Notes: generated from the letters alone by a model not told the origin. DNA of 13,582 nucleotides from Nanobdellota archaeon (GCA_018812505.1 JAHJDK010000051.1:1-13582), one strand, 5' to 3'; shown: positions 5,869 to 12,875, counted from the stretch's first letter. Numbers and translations are program-made.

Positions 5869-6510
5869 CTAGTTTTTATTTTTCTTATCCTTCATCTCAT
5901 GCACTGCATTCTCTAAATCAATCTCTACATCATGCAGTACTTCTTCAACTTCATCAACTTTTTTAGGCTCGAAAAGTCTTATAGAGTTAACTATGAATCT
6001 TAGAAGTAAATAAAACAATAATACAGCAGTCAAAGTAACTCCACAATTATAAAAAGATCTAACAGCCAAAATATCAGAATAAGTTAAAATAATGCTAATG
6101 TAAGCAACAAAGCTGATAGTGAATTTAGAACTAACGCGAAAGCTAATTTTTCTCTTTAAAACATGAAAAAAGTCAAGATACGCCAAAACCAATGAGAATG
6201 AAACCACTAATAAAGCGATTACAGTTCTTAAAACGTCATGAAACAACAACTTTTCAAAAGAAATTCTTCTCAACAAGTCAACACCAACAAACAACAAGAA
6301 CAAAGAGTTATCAAGAGCACTCTCATACTCTAATTCTTCACGAATATAACGTGCAAAATAGAGCTCAATTATAATCCAGATTATTATTACAGGCGTTAAA
6401 ATCCAGAACATCTCAGGATGAATAAAAGGTGCACCAACAAGGTCGAAGAATTTGTTAAAAATATCAGGCAGAAGACTATTCCATAAAAAACTACTCACCT
6501 CAAAAATCAT
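5869..6510 (-). CDS. Multi-pass membrane protein of unknown function (213 aa)
   Basis: I do not recognise a family. Hydrophobic segments fit at least four transmembrane helices: about 35-53 (FWILTPVIIIWIIIELYFA), 92-112 (VIALLVVSFSLVLAYLDFF), 129-147 (ISFVAYISIILTYSDILAV) and 157-175 (LTAVLLFYLLLRFIVNSI). A weaker stretch lies at 69-78. The first 33 residues are amphipathic. The last 30 (about 181-213) form a highly charged tail (KKVDEVEEVLHDVEIDLENA) that could be a cytoplasmic coiled coil. The ATG is supported by a TATA-like box 26.5 bases upstream, which overlaps the end of the preceding gene, and there is no Shine-Dalgarno. A perfect 14-base palindrome lies between that box and the start codon, suggesting repressor control. 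Confidence 0.65.
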   Translation of the reverse strand: MIFEVSSFLWNSLLPDIFNKFFDLVGAPFIHPEMFWILTPVIIIWIIIELYFARYIREELEYESALDNSLFLLFVGVDLLRRISFEKLLFHDVLRTVIALLVVSFSLVLAYLDFFHVLKRKISFRVSSKFTISFVAYISIILTYSDILAVRSFYNCGVTLTAVLLFYLLLRFIVNSIRLFEPKKVDEVEEVLHDVEIDLENAVHEMKDKKNKN

Positions 6511-6522
6511 AGAACTAAAACC

Positions 6523-6540
6523 ATACTTATAAGTATAAAA
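6523..6540 (-). promoter_or_regulatory. TATA box overlapped by a 14-base palindrome
   Basis: Reading leftward, TTTTATAC (6540-6533) is the TATA-like box, 26.5 bases before the ATG at 6510. The perfect palindrome ATACTTATAAGTAT (6523-6536) overlaps its downstream edge. A protein bound there would block polymerase loading, as archaeal repressors do. Its core ACTTATAAGT is identical to the centre of the dyad at 80-89. Confidence 0.5.
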
Positions 6541-6543
6541 AAT

Positions 6544-6756
6544 TTACGGAAAAGAACTATCTAAATCATTTATAACTGCTTTGCCGCCAATATTATCAAC
6601 GACTAACTTCAGTTGAGGATTGCTAGTTACAGGATCATCCTCTAAAAACTTCTTTGCATCACCACCAAAATTTTCATTAGAAACACCTGTAATCAAAGTA
6701 ATCACTGCAAGAACAATAAAAACTAATGTTAATATCAAACGCAACTTTTGATCCAT
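6544..6756 (-). CDS. Small single-pass membrane protein (70 aa)
   Basis: Residues 1-5 are polar/basic (MDQKLR), followed by one hydrophobic helix (about 6-24, LILTLVFIVLAVITLITGV). About 45 mostly polar residues follow (GGDAKKFLEDDP, then NPQLKLVVDNIGGKAVIND). The arrangement fits an N-terminal anchor or an uncleaved signal with a short outer domain. There is no lipobox Cys. I do not recognise a family. The start is supported by a TATA box (6782-6789 on this strand) about 29 bases upstream, giving a leader of about 3 bases. It lies 33 bases upstream of the other membrane protein gene on the same strand, but that gene has its own promoter. It is divergent from aif6. Confidence 0.6.
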   Translation of the reverse strand: MDQKLRLILTLVFIVLAVITLITGVSNENFGGDAKKFLEDDPVTSNPQLKLVVDNIGGKAVINDLDSSFP

Positions 6757-6781
6757 ACAAAAGTACTATTGGAAATGATAT

Positions 6782-6815
6782 TATTTAAAATTTTCTATAC
6801 AATAGCTTTTTAAAA
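6782..6815. promoter_or_regulatory. Divergent TATA boxes for aif6 and the 70-aa membrane protein
   Basis: On the plus strand TTTTTAAAA (6807-6815) is centred 26 bases before the aif6 ATG. On the minus strand TTTAAATA (6789-6782) is about 29 bases before the ATG at 6756. Both imply leaderless or nearly leaderless mRNAs. Confidence 0.5.
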
Positions 6816-6836
6816 CAACAGCGATTCTTCAGACGC

Positions 6837-7508
6837 ATGGGAACAAGACTAATCGGTTTTAACAAGAATCCAAATATTGGATTGTATGTGTTTGCTACAG
6901 ATAAATACTTGTTAGTCGGAAAAGAGATAAACCAGAAATCAGTTGAAGAACTAGAAGAACTATTCAAAGTACCTGTTCACAAGATAAATATAGCAGGCAC
7001 ATCATTATTAGGCGTGTTTATATCAGGAACTGAAGAATTACTGCTAATACCAAGCATAACGCTTGAAAGTGAAAAGAAAGAACTGGAAAAACTAGGCCTA
7101 AATTATAAAGTGTTTGAAACAGACCTTACCTGCCTAGGAAATAATATTATTATGAATGAAAATGGTGTATTAGTGAATCCGGACTTCTCAAATCAAGAGA
7201 TAAAAACCTTAAAAAATATATTTGATTTGCCAGTAAAAAAAATAAGCATTGCAAATACAGAAACACCTGGTGCATGCATAGTTATAAGAAATAAAAAAGC
7301 ATTGATACACCGAGATGCTGCAACTGCTGAAATAAAAGAAATAGAGAAGATTTTAAAAGTAAAAACCATTCCAAGCACTATAAATATGGGTGTACCATAC
7401 ATGAAATCTGGTATAATCTGCAATGATCAAGGATTAGCGATAGGTGAACTATCAGGACCTGCAGAAATCATGAATGCTGAAGAAGGATTAGGATTTATAG
7501 ATGGATAA
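6837..7508 (+). CDS. eif6: Translation initiation factor aIF6
   Basis: aIF6 binds the large ribosomal subunit and blocks premature joining to the small subunit. The sequence shows the repeated roughly 45-residue units of the pentein fold: NPNIGLYVFATDKYLLVG, then IAGTSLLGVFISGTEELLLIP, then CLGNNIIMNENGVLVNPDFS, then IANTETPGACIVIRNKKALIH. The typical C-terminal unit is NMGVPYMKSGIICNDQGLAIG followed by SGPAEIMNAEEGLGFI. The 223 aa match archaeal family length. The ATG is fixed by the TATA box 26 bases upstream, and translation is likely leaderless. It heads an operon with prs (3 bases later) and pfdA. In many archaea aif6 sits with L31e, L39e and LX/L18a genes. None is beside it here. Confidence 0.95.
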   Translation: MGTRLIGFNKNPNIGLYVFATDKYLLVGKEINQKSVEELEELFKVPVHKINIAGTSLLGVFISGTEELLLIPSITLESEKKELEKLGLNYKVFETDLTCLGNNIIMNENGVLVNPDFSNQEIKTLKNIFDLPVKKISIANTETPGACIVIRNKKALIHRDAATAEIKEIEKILKVKTIPSTINMGVPYMKSGIICNDQGLAIGELSGPAEIMNAEEGLGFIDG

Positions 7509-7510
7509 GA

Positions 7511-8449
7511 ATGAAAATAATATGTGGAACCTCAAATCCTGAACTGTGCAAAGAAATAGTTAAATTTCTGAAAATAAAACCTGCCGACATATTAATAAAA
7601 ACATTTGCAGACAAAGAGATATATGTGCGAATAAAAGAAGACGTGAGAGGAAAAGACGTGTTCATAGTGCAGTCAACCAATTCAAACGATAACATATTAG
7701 AATTATTAATTATGATAGATGCTGCGAAAAGAGCATCTGCAAGTAGAATAACTGCAGTTATACCCTACTACGGATATGCAAGGCAGGACAGGAAAGCAGA
7801 GCCAAGAGAACCAATAACTGCAAAACTAATTGCAAACCTTATAACAATTGCAGGTGCAAACAGAGTATTAACTGTTGACTTACACGCACCGCAGATACAA
7901 GGATTCTTTGACATACCACTAGATGATGTGTGGGCTTTTCCAATATTCGTCAAATACTTCAAAAAAGAGAATTTAGACAATTTAGTTGTTGTCTCACCAG
8001 ATGCAGGCGGAGTTAAAAGAGCATTACACCTGACAAAAAGATTGGATGCAGATGTTGCTATGATACACAAGAAGAGAAGCGAACACAACAAAATTGATGA
8101 GATGACAATAGTTGGAGATGTAGAAAACAAGAACGTGATAATCTACGATGACATGATAGACACAGCAGGCACTATTTGCAAAGCAGCAGAATACATCAAA
8201 GAATTAGGTGCAAAAAAAGTGTTTTTATGCGCAACACACGCATTATTTTCAGGAGAAGCAATAAACAAACTAAAAGAATGTAAAGCAGATAAAGTAGTAG
8301 TTACAAACACCTTACCCTCAATAAAAAATGAGAAGATAGAAGTGATAGACTTAAGCTACTTAATAGCAACTGCAATCAGAAATATACACGAGAACAGGTC
8401 AGTCAGCACATTAGATAAACAATTATTAGAACAACCAAATAGTGAATGA
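7511..8449 (+). CDS. prs: Ribose-phosphate pyrophosphokinase (PRPP synthase)
   Basis: This enzyme makes PRPP from ribose 5-phosphate and ATP for nucleotide, histidine and cofactor synthesis. Visible signatures are: the flexible ATP-binding region PYYGYARQDRK (about 85-95, with Arg91 and Arg94), VDLHAPQIQGFF (122-133), VSPDAGGVKRA (161-171) and the PRPP-binding loop YDDMIDTAGT (212-221). The first half is one phosphoribosyltransferase-like domain and the second half the other. The 312 aa are normal for the family. It starts 2 bases after the aif6 stop and ends in an ATGA overlap with pfdA, so all three are likely co-translated from the aif6 promoter. Its presence between aif6 and pfdA is unusual; a ribosomal protein gene often sits there in other archaea. 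Confidence 0.95.
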   Translation: MKIICGTSNPELCKEIVKFLKIKPADILIKTFADKEIYVRIKEDVRGKDVFIVQSTNSNDNILELLIMIDAAKRASASRITAVIPYYGYARQDRKAEPREPITAKLIANLITIAGANRVLTVDLHAPQIQGFFDIPLDDVWAFPIFVKYFKKENLDNLVVVSPDAGGVKRALHLTKRLDADVAMIHKKRSEHNKIDEMTIVGDVENKNVIIYDDMIDTAGTICKAAEYIKELGAKKVFLCATHALFSGEAINKLKECKADKVVVTNTLPSIKNEKIEVIDLSYLIATAIRNIHENRSVSTLDKQLLEQPNSE

Positions 8450-8856
8450 AAATGAACAAAGAAAAAGTATTAGAATACCAAATGATAGAACAACAATTCC
8501 AGCAACTAAATGCGAATCTGGAAAACATAGAACAAAACATACAGGAAATAAAATCAATAATCAAAGTTCTAGAAGACTTCAAAAAACTTAAAAAAGGAGA
8601 AAAACTGTTAGTGCCTTTAGCAAATGGAATATTTGCAGAAGCAACACTTGACAACTCTGAAAAATTAAAAGTAAACGTCGGAAGTAACATAGTGGTTGAC
8701 AAAAACCCTGACTCTGCAAAGAAAATGATGGAAGAACAAATAGTAGAACTGGAAAAATACAAAGAAGAAACCATGCATTACTACGACCAACTATACTTAA
8801 AATTACAATCAATACAGCAAGAAATGATGGTTGCAGAACAGGAAGAGAAGAAATAG
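8446..8856 (+). CDS. pfdA: Prefoldin subunit alpha
   Basis: Prefoldin is a jellyfish-shaped cytosolic chaperone with two alpha and four beta subunits. It hands unfolded proteins to the group II chaperonin. The layout is the alpha-subunit one: a coiled coil (about 5-48, MIEQQFQQLNANLENIEQNI), a beta-hairpin body (about 52-85, GEKLLVPLANGIFAEATL and LKVNVGSNIVVDK) and a second coiled coil (about 87-136, rich in E, Q and K). The central LVPLANGIFAEA is characteristic. The 136 aa are typical. ATG at 8446 overlaps the prs stop as ATGA; a second ATG two codons on (8452) is the alternative. ftsY follows after 68 bases, echoing the pfdA-ftsY pairing seen in other archaea. Confidence 0.88.
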   Translation: MKMNKEKVLEYQMIEQQFQQLNANLENIEQNIQEIKSIIKVLEDFKKLKKGEKLLVPLANGIFAEATLDNSEKLKVNVGSNIVVDKNPDSAKKMMEEQIVELEKYKEETMHYYDQLYLKLQSIQQEMMVAEQEEKK

Positions 8857-8869
8857 AAAGTTTCTATTT
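8851..8869. repeat. 19-base perfect inverted repeat at the pfdA stop
   Basis: AAATAGAAA and TTTCTATTT flank a single G. The left arm contains the pfdA stop codon. With a one-base spacer it cannot form a good RNA hairpin at full length, so a DNA-level site is more likely. The same arm sequence occurs in both arms of the dyad at 61-108. In DNA this AT-rich, chance remains possible. Confidence 0.4.
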
Positions 8870-8892
8870 AAACATTCACACATACACAGCAA

Positions 8893-8903
8893 CTTTTATA
8901 AAC
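8893..8903 (+). promoter_or_regulatory. TATA box of ftsY
   Basis: CTTTTATAAAC is centred about 27 bases before the ftsY ATG at 8925. ftsY and the cupin gene therefore probably form a separate leaderless transcript. A second TATA-like element, ATTTAAAC, is at 8866-8873. Confidence 0.5.
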
Positions 8904-8924
8904 ACTTATATTTTCTATTCAATC

Positions 8925-10685
8925 ATGTTTAAGTTCCTAAAAGACAAGTTGAAAGGAGTTGTTGACTCTTTAAAGAAAGGCGTGGAGAAAGAAGTCGAAC
9001 AGGAAGTTGTCGAAGTAGAAAAGAAACCAAAAGAGAAACCAAAGAAAGAGTTAAAGAAAGCAACTGAGAAAAAACTAAAGAAAGAAGTTAAAAAAGACGT
9101 TGAAAAAAAAGAAAAAAAAGAAGAAACTAAAGGCGTTAAGATAACTTATTTTGTTCATGGTACAACAACTGATAATGAAGAAGGTTTGGCAACTGGTCAG
9201 GCTGATGGAGAGCTTTCTGAACTTGGGATAAGACAAGCCAAGGAACTTCCAGAACAAACCAAGTATAAATTTTTTGATGTCATGTTTTCATCCGATTTAA
9301 AGAGAGCAGTTGTTTCTGCAGAAGAATTTAAAGATGTTTGTCCTTTAAAAAAAGACAAAAGACTTAGAGAATCTGACTACGGAGAATTTACACAAAAAAA
9401 GGATGATTGGAATTCAATGGATTATATTGAAGAGCCATTTCCAAAAGGTGAAAGTTACAGAGAGGTTGAGAAACGAATTGCAGAATTCTTAAATTATATT
9501 TACAAAAATTATTATGGAAAACACATTGCTATAATAGCTCATAAAGCACCACAGTTAGCTATTGAAGTTCTTCTTTTAGGTAAATCATGGGAGCAAGCTA
9601 TTGAAGATGATTGGCGTCCAAAAAAAGAATGGCAACCTGGATGGGATTATTTCATGAAAGAAGAGGTTGTTGTTCCAGAAATCAAGAAAAAAGGTTTTTT
9701 CAAAAAAATATTCTCCAAGAAAGAAGAAGTCGAAGTTGTAGAACATCAAGTAGAAGAAAAGACTCCAGAAGTTGTTGAGAAAGCAGAAGAAGTAAAAGCG
9801 CCTGAAGAAGAAAATGGTTTCTTCAAAAAACTAACTGAAACAGTTACAAAGTTCAACCTTTCAGAGAATAAGTTTGATGACTTATTTTGGGAATTAGAGG
9901 TTATATTGCTTGAGAACAATTTTGCTGTAGAGGTTATTGAAAAAATAAAGAATGATTTGAAAGAAGAACTTACCACTGGCAAGGTTTCCAGGAAAGGTGT
10001 TGAAGAAGTTATAAAAGATACTCTGAAAAAATCAATTAAAGAAGTTCTTGATGTTGAAAGTTTTGATTTAGTGAAAAAAGCTAAGGGAAAAAAACCTTTT
10101 ATCATGGCTTTTATAGGTGTTAATGGTTCTGGCAAGACAACTAACATGGCTAAAGTAGCTCATTTATTGCAGAAGAATGGCTTGAGTGTTGTTTTCGCAG
10201 CTTCAGACACTTTCAGAGCGGCAGCCATACAGCAATTAGAGGAACACGCTAATAACCTAAAGATTAAGATGATTAAGCATGATTACAATGCAGATTCTGC
10301 AGCAGTTGCTTTTGACGCTATAGAACACGCGAAAGCCAAAGGCATTGATGTAGTGATGATAGACACTGCAGGCAGACTTCACAGCAACACAAACCTGATG
10401 CAGGAATTAAAGAAACTGATAAGAGTTAATAATCCTGACTTAAAAATATTTGTTGGCGAGAGCATAACAGGTAATGATTGCATAGAGCAGGCAAAAGTAT
10501 ATAATGAGGAAGTTGGCATTGACGCTATAATACTTTCAAAAGCAGATGTTGACGAGAAAGGAGGCGCTGCAATTAGTGTTTCATACATTACGAAAAAACC
10601 CATAATTTACATTGGAACAGGCCAGACATACAACGACTTGAAAAAGTTTGATAAAGAGTTGGTTTTAGAAAGTCTAGGATTGTAA
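8925..10685 (+). CDS. ftsY: SRP receptor FtsY with an embedded histidine-phosphatase domain
   Basis: FtsY is the membrane-associated GTPase that docks SRP-ribosome complexes at the translocon. The C-terminal NG domain is complete. The N helices run from about 296, the P-loop GVNGSGKTT is at 398-406, DTFRAAA at 428-434, DTAGR at 480-484, a TKxD-equivalent SKAD at 538-541, and GTGQTYNDL near the end. The N-terminus (MFKFLKDKLKGVVDSLKK) is an FtsY-like amphipathic helix followed by a Lys/Glu tail. Inserted at about 70-248 is a histidine-phosphatase fold: ITYFVHGTTTDN (His78), SSDLKRA (Arg127), LRESDYGEF (Glu149) and AIIAHKAP (His206). The catalytic His pair, Glu and second Arg are kept, but RHG reads VHG. 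The length is 586 aa, against roughly 300-400 for most archaeal FtsY. There is no internal stop or frameshift. GFFKK helices recur at 257-261 and 298-302. The cupin gene starts one base after the stop. Confidence 0.9.
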   Translation: MFKFLKDKLKGVVDSLKKGVEKEVEQEVVEVEKKPKEKPKKELKKATEKKLKKEVKKDVEKKEKKEETKGVKITYFVHGTTTDNEEGLATGQADGELSELGIRQAKELPEQTKYKFFDVMFSSDLKRAVVSAEEFKDVCPLKKDKRLRESDYGEFTQKKDDWNSMDYIEEPFPKGESYREVEKRIAEFLNYIYKNYYGKHIAIIAHKAPQLAIEVLLLGKSWEQAIEDDWRPKKEWQPGWDYFMKEEVVVPEIKKKGFFKKIFSKKEEVEVVEHQVEEKTPEVVEKAEEVKAPEEENGFFKKLTETVTKFNLSENKFDDLFWELEVILLENNFAVEVIEKIKNDLKEELTTGKVSRKGVEEVIKDTLKKSIKEVLDVESFDLVKKAKGKKPFIMAFIGVNGSGKTTNMAKVAHLLQKNGLSVVFAASDTFRAAAIQQLEEHANNLKIKMIKHDYNADSAAVAFDAIEHAKAKGIDVVMIDTAGRLHSNTNLMQELKKLIRVNNPDLKIFVGESITGNDCIEQAKVYNEEVGIDAIILSKADVDEKGGAAISVSYITKKPIIYIGTGQTYNDLKKFDKELVLESLGL

Positions 10686-10686
10686 G

Positions 10687-10968
10687 ATGAATATTAAAGA
10701 GTTGAACATAAGAAAGGAAAACGAAAAAGGTAAAATTTATGATGCTGACAAATTCATGATTATCTTTAGGAATAAGCAAAGTGTCAGTGCAGACCATGTT
10801 CATGAAAAACCTGAAACATTGTTCTTGATTCAAGGCGAGATTGAAGTTACTGTTGGTGATGAAACAAAGGTTTTCAACAAACCTGCAAAGATTGATATTA
10901 ATCCAAACACATATCATAAAATCATTGCTTTGACAGACGCGATATTCTTGGAAGAGAAGAAAGAATAG
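10687..10968 (+). CDS. Small single-domain cupin protein
   Basis: The 93 aa form a minimal cupin beta-barrel. Motif 1 is HVHEKPETLFLIQGEIEV, with likely metal ligands His37, His39 and Glu43 and the conserved Gly50. Motif 2 is INPNTYHKI with His77. All four canonical ligands are present, so metal binding is likely. Cupins of this size range from isomerases and dioxygenases to simple binding proteins, so no reaction can be assigned. The ATG comes one base after the ftsY stop, so it is probably translationally coupled to ftsY. A functional link with the SRP receptor is not known to me and may be only positional. It converges with the sulfur operon, 79 bases away. Confidence 0.8.
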   Translation: MNIKELNIRKENEKGKIYDADKFMIIFRNKQSVSADHVHEKPETLFLIQGEIEVTVGDETKVFNKPAKIDINPNTYHKIIALTDAIFLEEKKE

Positions 10969-11047
10969 CATTATTGTTTAGAAAGAGAGAAACTTTATTC
11001 TTTGGACGTTTTTATTTCCTACAGTTAATATTTATTAAAAGAGAAGT

Positions 11048-12220
11048 CTATCTTCTTAAAACCTTAAAAGCATTATTAAAATCTTCAAAAACATCTTCCA
11101 CACTCTCGAATCCCACAGCATAACGGATTAAATTTTCAGTTATTCCTCTTTTTTCCGCATTTTCTCTGTCTTTATAAAAAGTTAAAACAGCATGTTGTTC
11201 TATAAGACTTTGTGGCCCACCAAAATTAGTTGCAATATAAGGAAGTCTTAATGAATCTACAAAACTACTTGTTTCCTTTTCATTTGCTCTCAATCTAAAT
11301 GTAATAACTCCTCCAAAACCAGCCATATATTTTTTTGCAAGTTCATAATCTGGATGAGAATTAAGTCCAGGATACCAAACGCTTTCAACTTCTTGGTGTC
11401 TTTCTAGCCACTCAGCAATCATCTGAGCGTTTTCATTATGTACTTTCATTCTAATTGGCAATGTTTGTATGCTTCTTAGTAATAAGAAAGAAGTATGTGG
11501 ATCAATTATTCCACCTAAAACATCTCTAGATTGTTGAATTATTTCAAGATATTCCTGTTTTCCAGCTACAACACCAGCAAATAAATCATGATGTCCACCT
11601 AAATATTTTGTCGCACTATGAAGAATAATATCTGCACCATAATCAACAGGTCTAATATTTATAGGGGTTGCAAATGTAGAATCAACAATAAAAGTTAAAC
11701 CTCTTTTTTGTGTTACTTCAGCTATTTTTTCTAAATCAATCACTCTCAAAAATGGATTTGTAGGTAACTCGGAAAAAAATAAAACCGTATTATTCTTAAC
11801 ATAATTTTCAAGATTTCTTAAATTATCAATATTAACCTCAGTTGACTCTATCCCTAAATTAGGTAGAAAATCAGTAAAGAATTTCTTAGTATTTCTATAA
11901 CAATCATTCGTAAATAAAATATGCTGCCCTTTTTTTACCAAAGCAAGAATGGCAGTTGTGACTGCTGCCATTCCAGAAGAAAAAAGCAGTGATCTATCGG
12001 TTGTTTCTAAATCAGCGATTTTTCTTTCAACTGCATGTTGTGTAGGACAACCATATCTTCCATATTTTATTCCACTTAATCTACCCTCATAAAAATCTAT
12101 TATTTGCTGAGTATCTTCAAAATAATAAGCTGCAGTCTGCTCAATGGGAGTTACAACAGATCTATGTTGTTGTCTTTCTTTTCTTTCTCCACTATGAACT
12201 GCTTTTGTTTCAATATTCAT
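11048..12220 (-). CDS. Cys/Met metabolism PLP enzyme (cystathionine gamma-synthase/lyase family)
   Basis: The protein is a fold-type I PLP enzyme of the gamma family, which makes or breaks C-S bonds at cystathionine, homocysteine or methionine. Visible landmarks are IKYGRYGCPT (Tyr53 and Arg55, cofactor phosphate contacts from the neighbouring subunit), LLFSSGMAA (about 78-86), FIVDSTFATP (Asp180, pyridine nitrogen) and HSATKYLGGHHD (Lys205, Schiff base). The start motif TKAVHSGE and the length of 390 aa are typical. Sequence alone does not separate gamma-synthase, gamma-lyase, O-acetylhomoserine sulfhydrylase or methionine gamma-lyase. It is the last gene of a leftward operon. Its ATG lies 4 bases after the cysH-like stop, with only a weak GAAGTGA upstream. 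It probably handles sulfur delivered by the upstream enzymes, although coupling is inferred from gene order. Confidence 0.88.
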   Translation of the reverse strand: MNIETKAVHSGERKERQQHRSVVTPIEQTAAYYFEDTQQIIDFYEGRLSGIKYGRYGCPTQHAVERKIADLETTDRSLLFSSGMAAVTTAILALVKKGQHILFTNDCYRNTKKFFTDFLPNLGIESTEVNIDNLRNLENYVKNNTVLFFSELPTNPFLRVIDLEKIAEVTQKRGLTFIVDSTFATPINIRPVDYGADIILHSATKYLGGHHDLFAGVVAGKQEYLEIIQQSRDVLGGIIDPHTSFLLLRSIQTLPIRMKVHNENAQMIAEWLERHQEVESVWYPGLNSHPDYELAKKYMAGFGGVITFRLRANEKETSSFVDSLRLPYIATNFGGPQSLIEQHAVLTFYKDRENAEKRGITENLIRYAVGFESVEDVFEDFNNAFKVLRR

Positions 12221-12224
12221 ATTT

Positions 12225-12875
12225 TCACTTCAATATTTTTGTGTGGATTCCACATTCTCCCCCGCACTTGTTTGTATCTTTCCATCTGCCAGATCTTTCA
12301 GGTTCAGAATCTGAAACTATAACAGTACAAGGTTCACAACCAAGACTTCTATAGTCATTTTTATACCATGAATGGACTGGAATGCTATTAAATGCAATAT
12401 ATTTCCATATATCAAGTTCTGTCCATGTAAGAATCGGATTGATTTTAACTAAATCTCCTTTATACTCAACTTCTTGATAGTCTTGTCTTGTAGGTCCTTC
12501 TGTATTTCTAAGTCCGCAAATCCAAGCATCTAAGTATTTGACTGCTTCTCTTGTTGGTCTAACTTTGAAATAATCACAACATTTTTCTGGATTAGTTGCC
12601 CACAATTTTTGATTTTCTGCTCCAATATCATCCTCTTGAAAGTATTCTGTTAAATTAATATTCCAAAGTTGCGTCAAATAATCTTTATACTCAAAAGTCT
12701 CTTTCGGCTTAAATGGAGTCATAACTGTAAAAACAGGAATGTTTGGTTTAATAGATAATGCTAAATGCAAAATAACAACGCTATCTTTTCCAAATGAACA
12801 AGCTACTGCAATCTTCTCGTATTTTGCTAATGATTCTTTAATTAATTCTCTCGAGTGAATAATCTTTTCAATCAT
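12225..12875 (-). CDS. cysH: CysH-family APS/PAPS reductase with Fe-S cysteines
   Basis: The protein belongs to the adenine-nucleotide alpha-hydrolase-like PAPS reductase family. The nucleotide loop is VACSFGKDSVVILHL. The Fe-S ligand pattern of assimilatory APS reductases is present: KCCDYFKVRP and later LGCEPCT (CC plus CxxC). The catalytic tail is KCGGECGIH, matching the ECGLH nucleophile motif. Middle motifs WICGLRNTEGPTRQ, INPILTWTELDIW and ERSGRW also fit. The best call is a thioredoxin-type reductase releasing sulfite from APS. SFGKDS is nearer the PAPS-like consensus than the usual APS SFGAED, so another sulfur-transfer role is possible. I place the start at 12875, giving 216 aa. GGAGGT lies 4 bases before it and the ATG overlaps the upstream stop. 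An in-frame ATG at 12887 would add four residues and put the Shine-Dalgarno inside the gene. Confidence 0.85.
   Translation of the reverse strand: MIEKIIHSRELIKESLAKYEKIAVACSFGKDSVVILHLALSIKPNIPVFTVMTPFKPKETFEYKDYLTQLWNINLTEYFQEDDIGAENQKLWATNPEKCCDYFKVRPTREAVKYLDAWICGLRNTEGPTRQDYQEVEYKGDLVKINPILTWTELDIWKYIAFNSIPVHSWYKNDYRSLGCEPCTVIVSDSEPERSGRWKDTNKCGGECGIHTKILK

Noticed and set aside
8851..8869. Intrinsic terminator for the aif6 operon
   Set aside because: The spacer is one base and no T run follows on the transcribed strand, so it does not look like a terminator hairpin.
9103..9119. Two A8 tracts just before the phosphatase domain, considered as a programmed slippage site or sequencing error
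   Set aside because: The frame is correct across both tracts and joins two recognisable FtsY parts and the phosphatase domain without any shift, so slippage is not needed. It remains only a place to check read accuracy.
10969..11047. Possible small RNA or terminator between the cupin gene and the PLP enzyme gene
   Set aside because: The 79 bases hold only a short T run (TTTTTATTT near 11010) and no convincing hairpin. It may simply end transcription from both sides, but I cannot support a defined feature.
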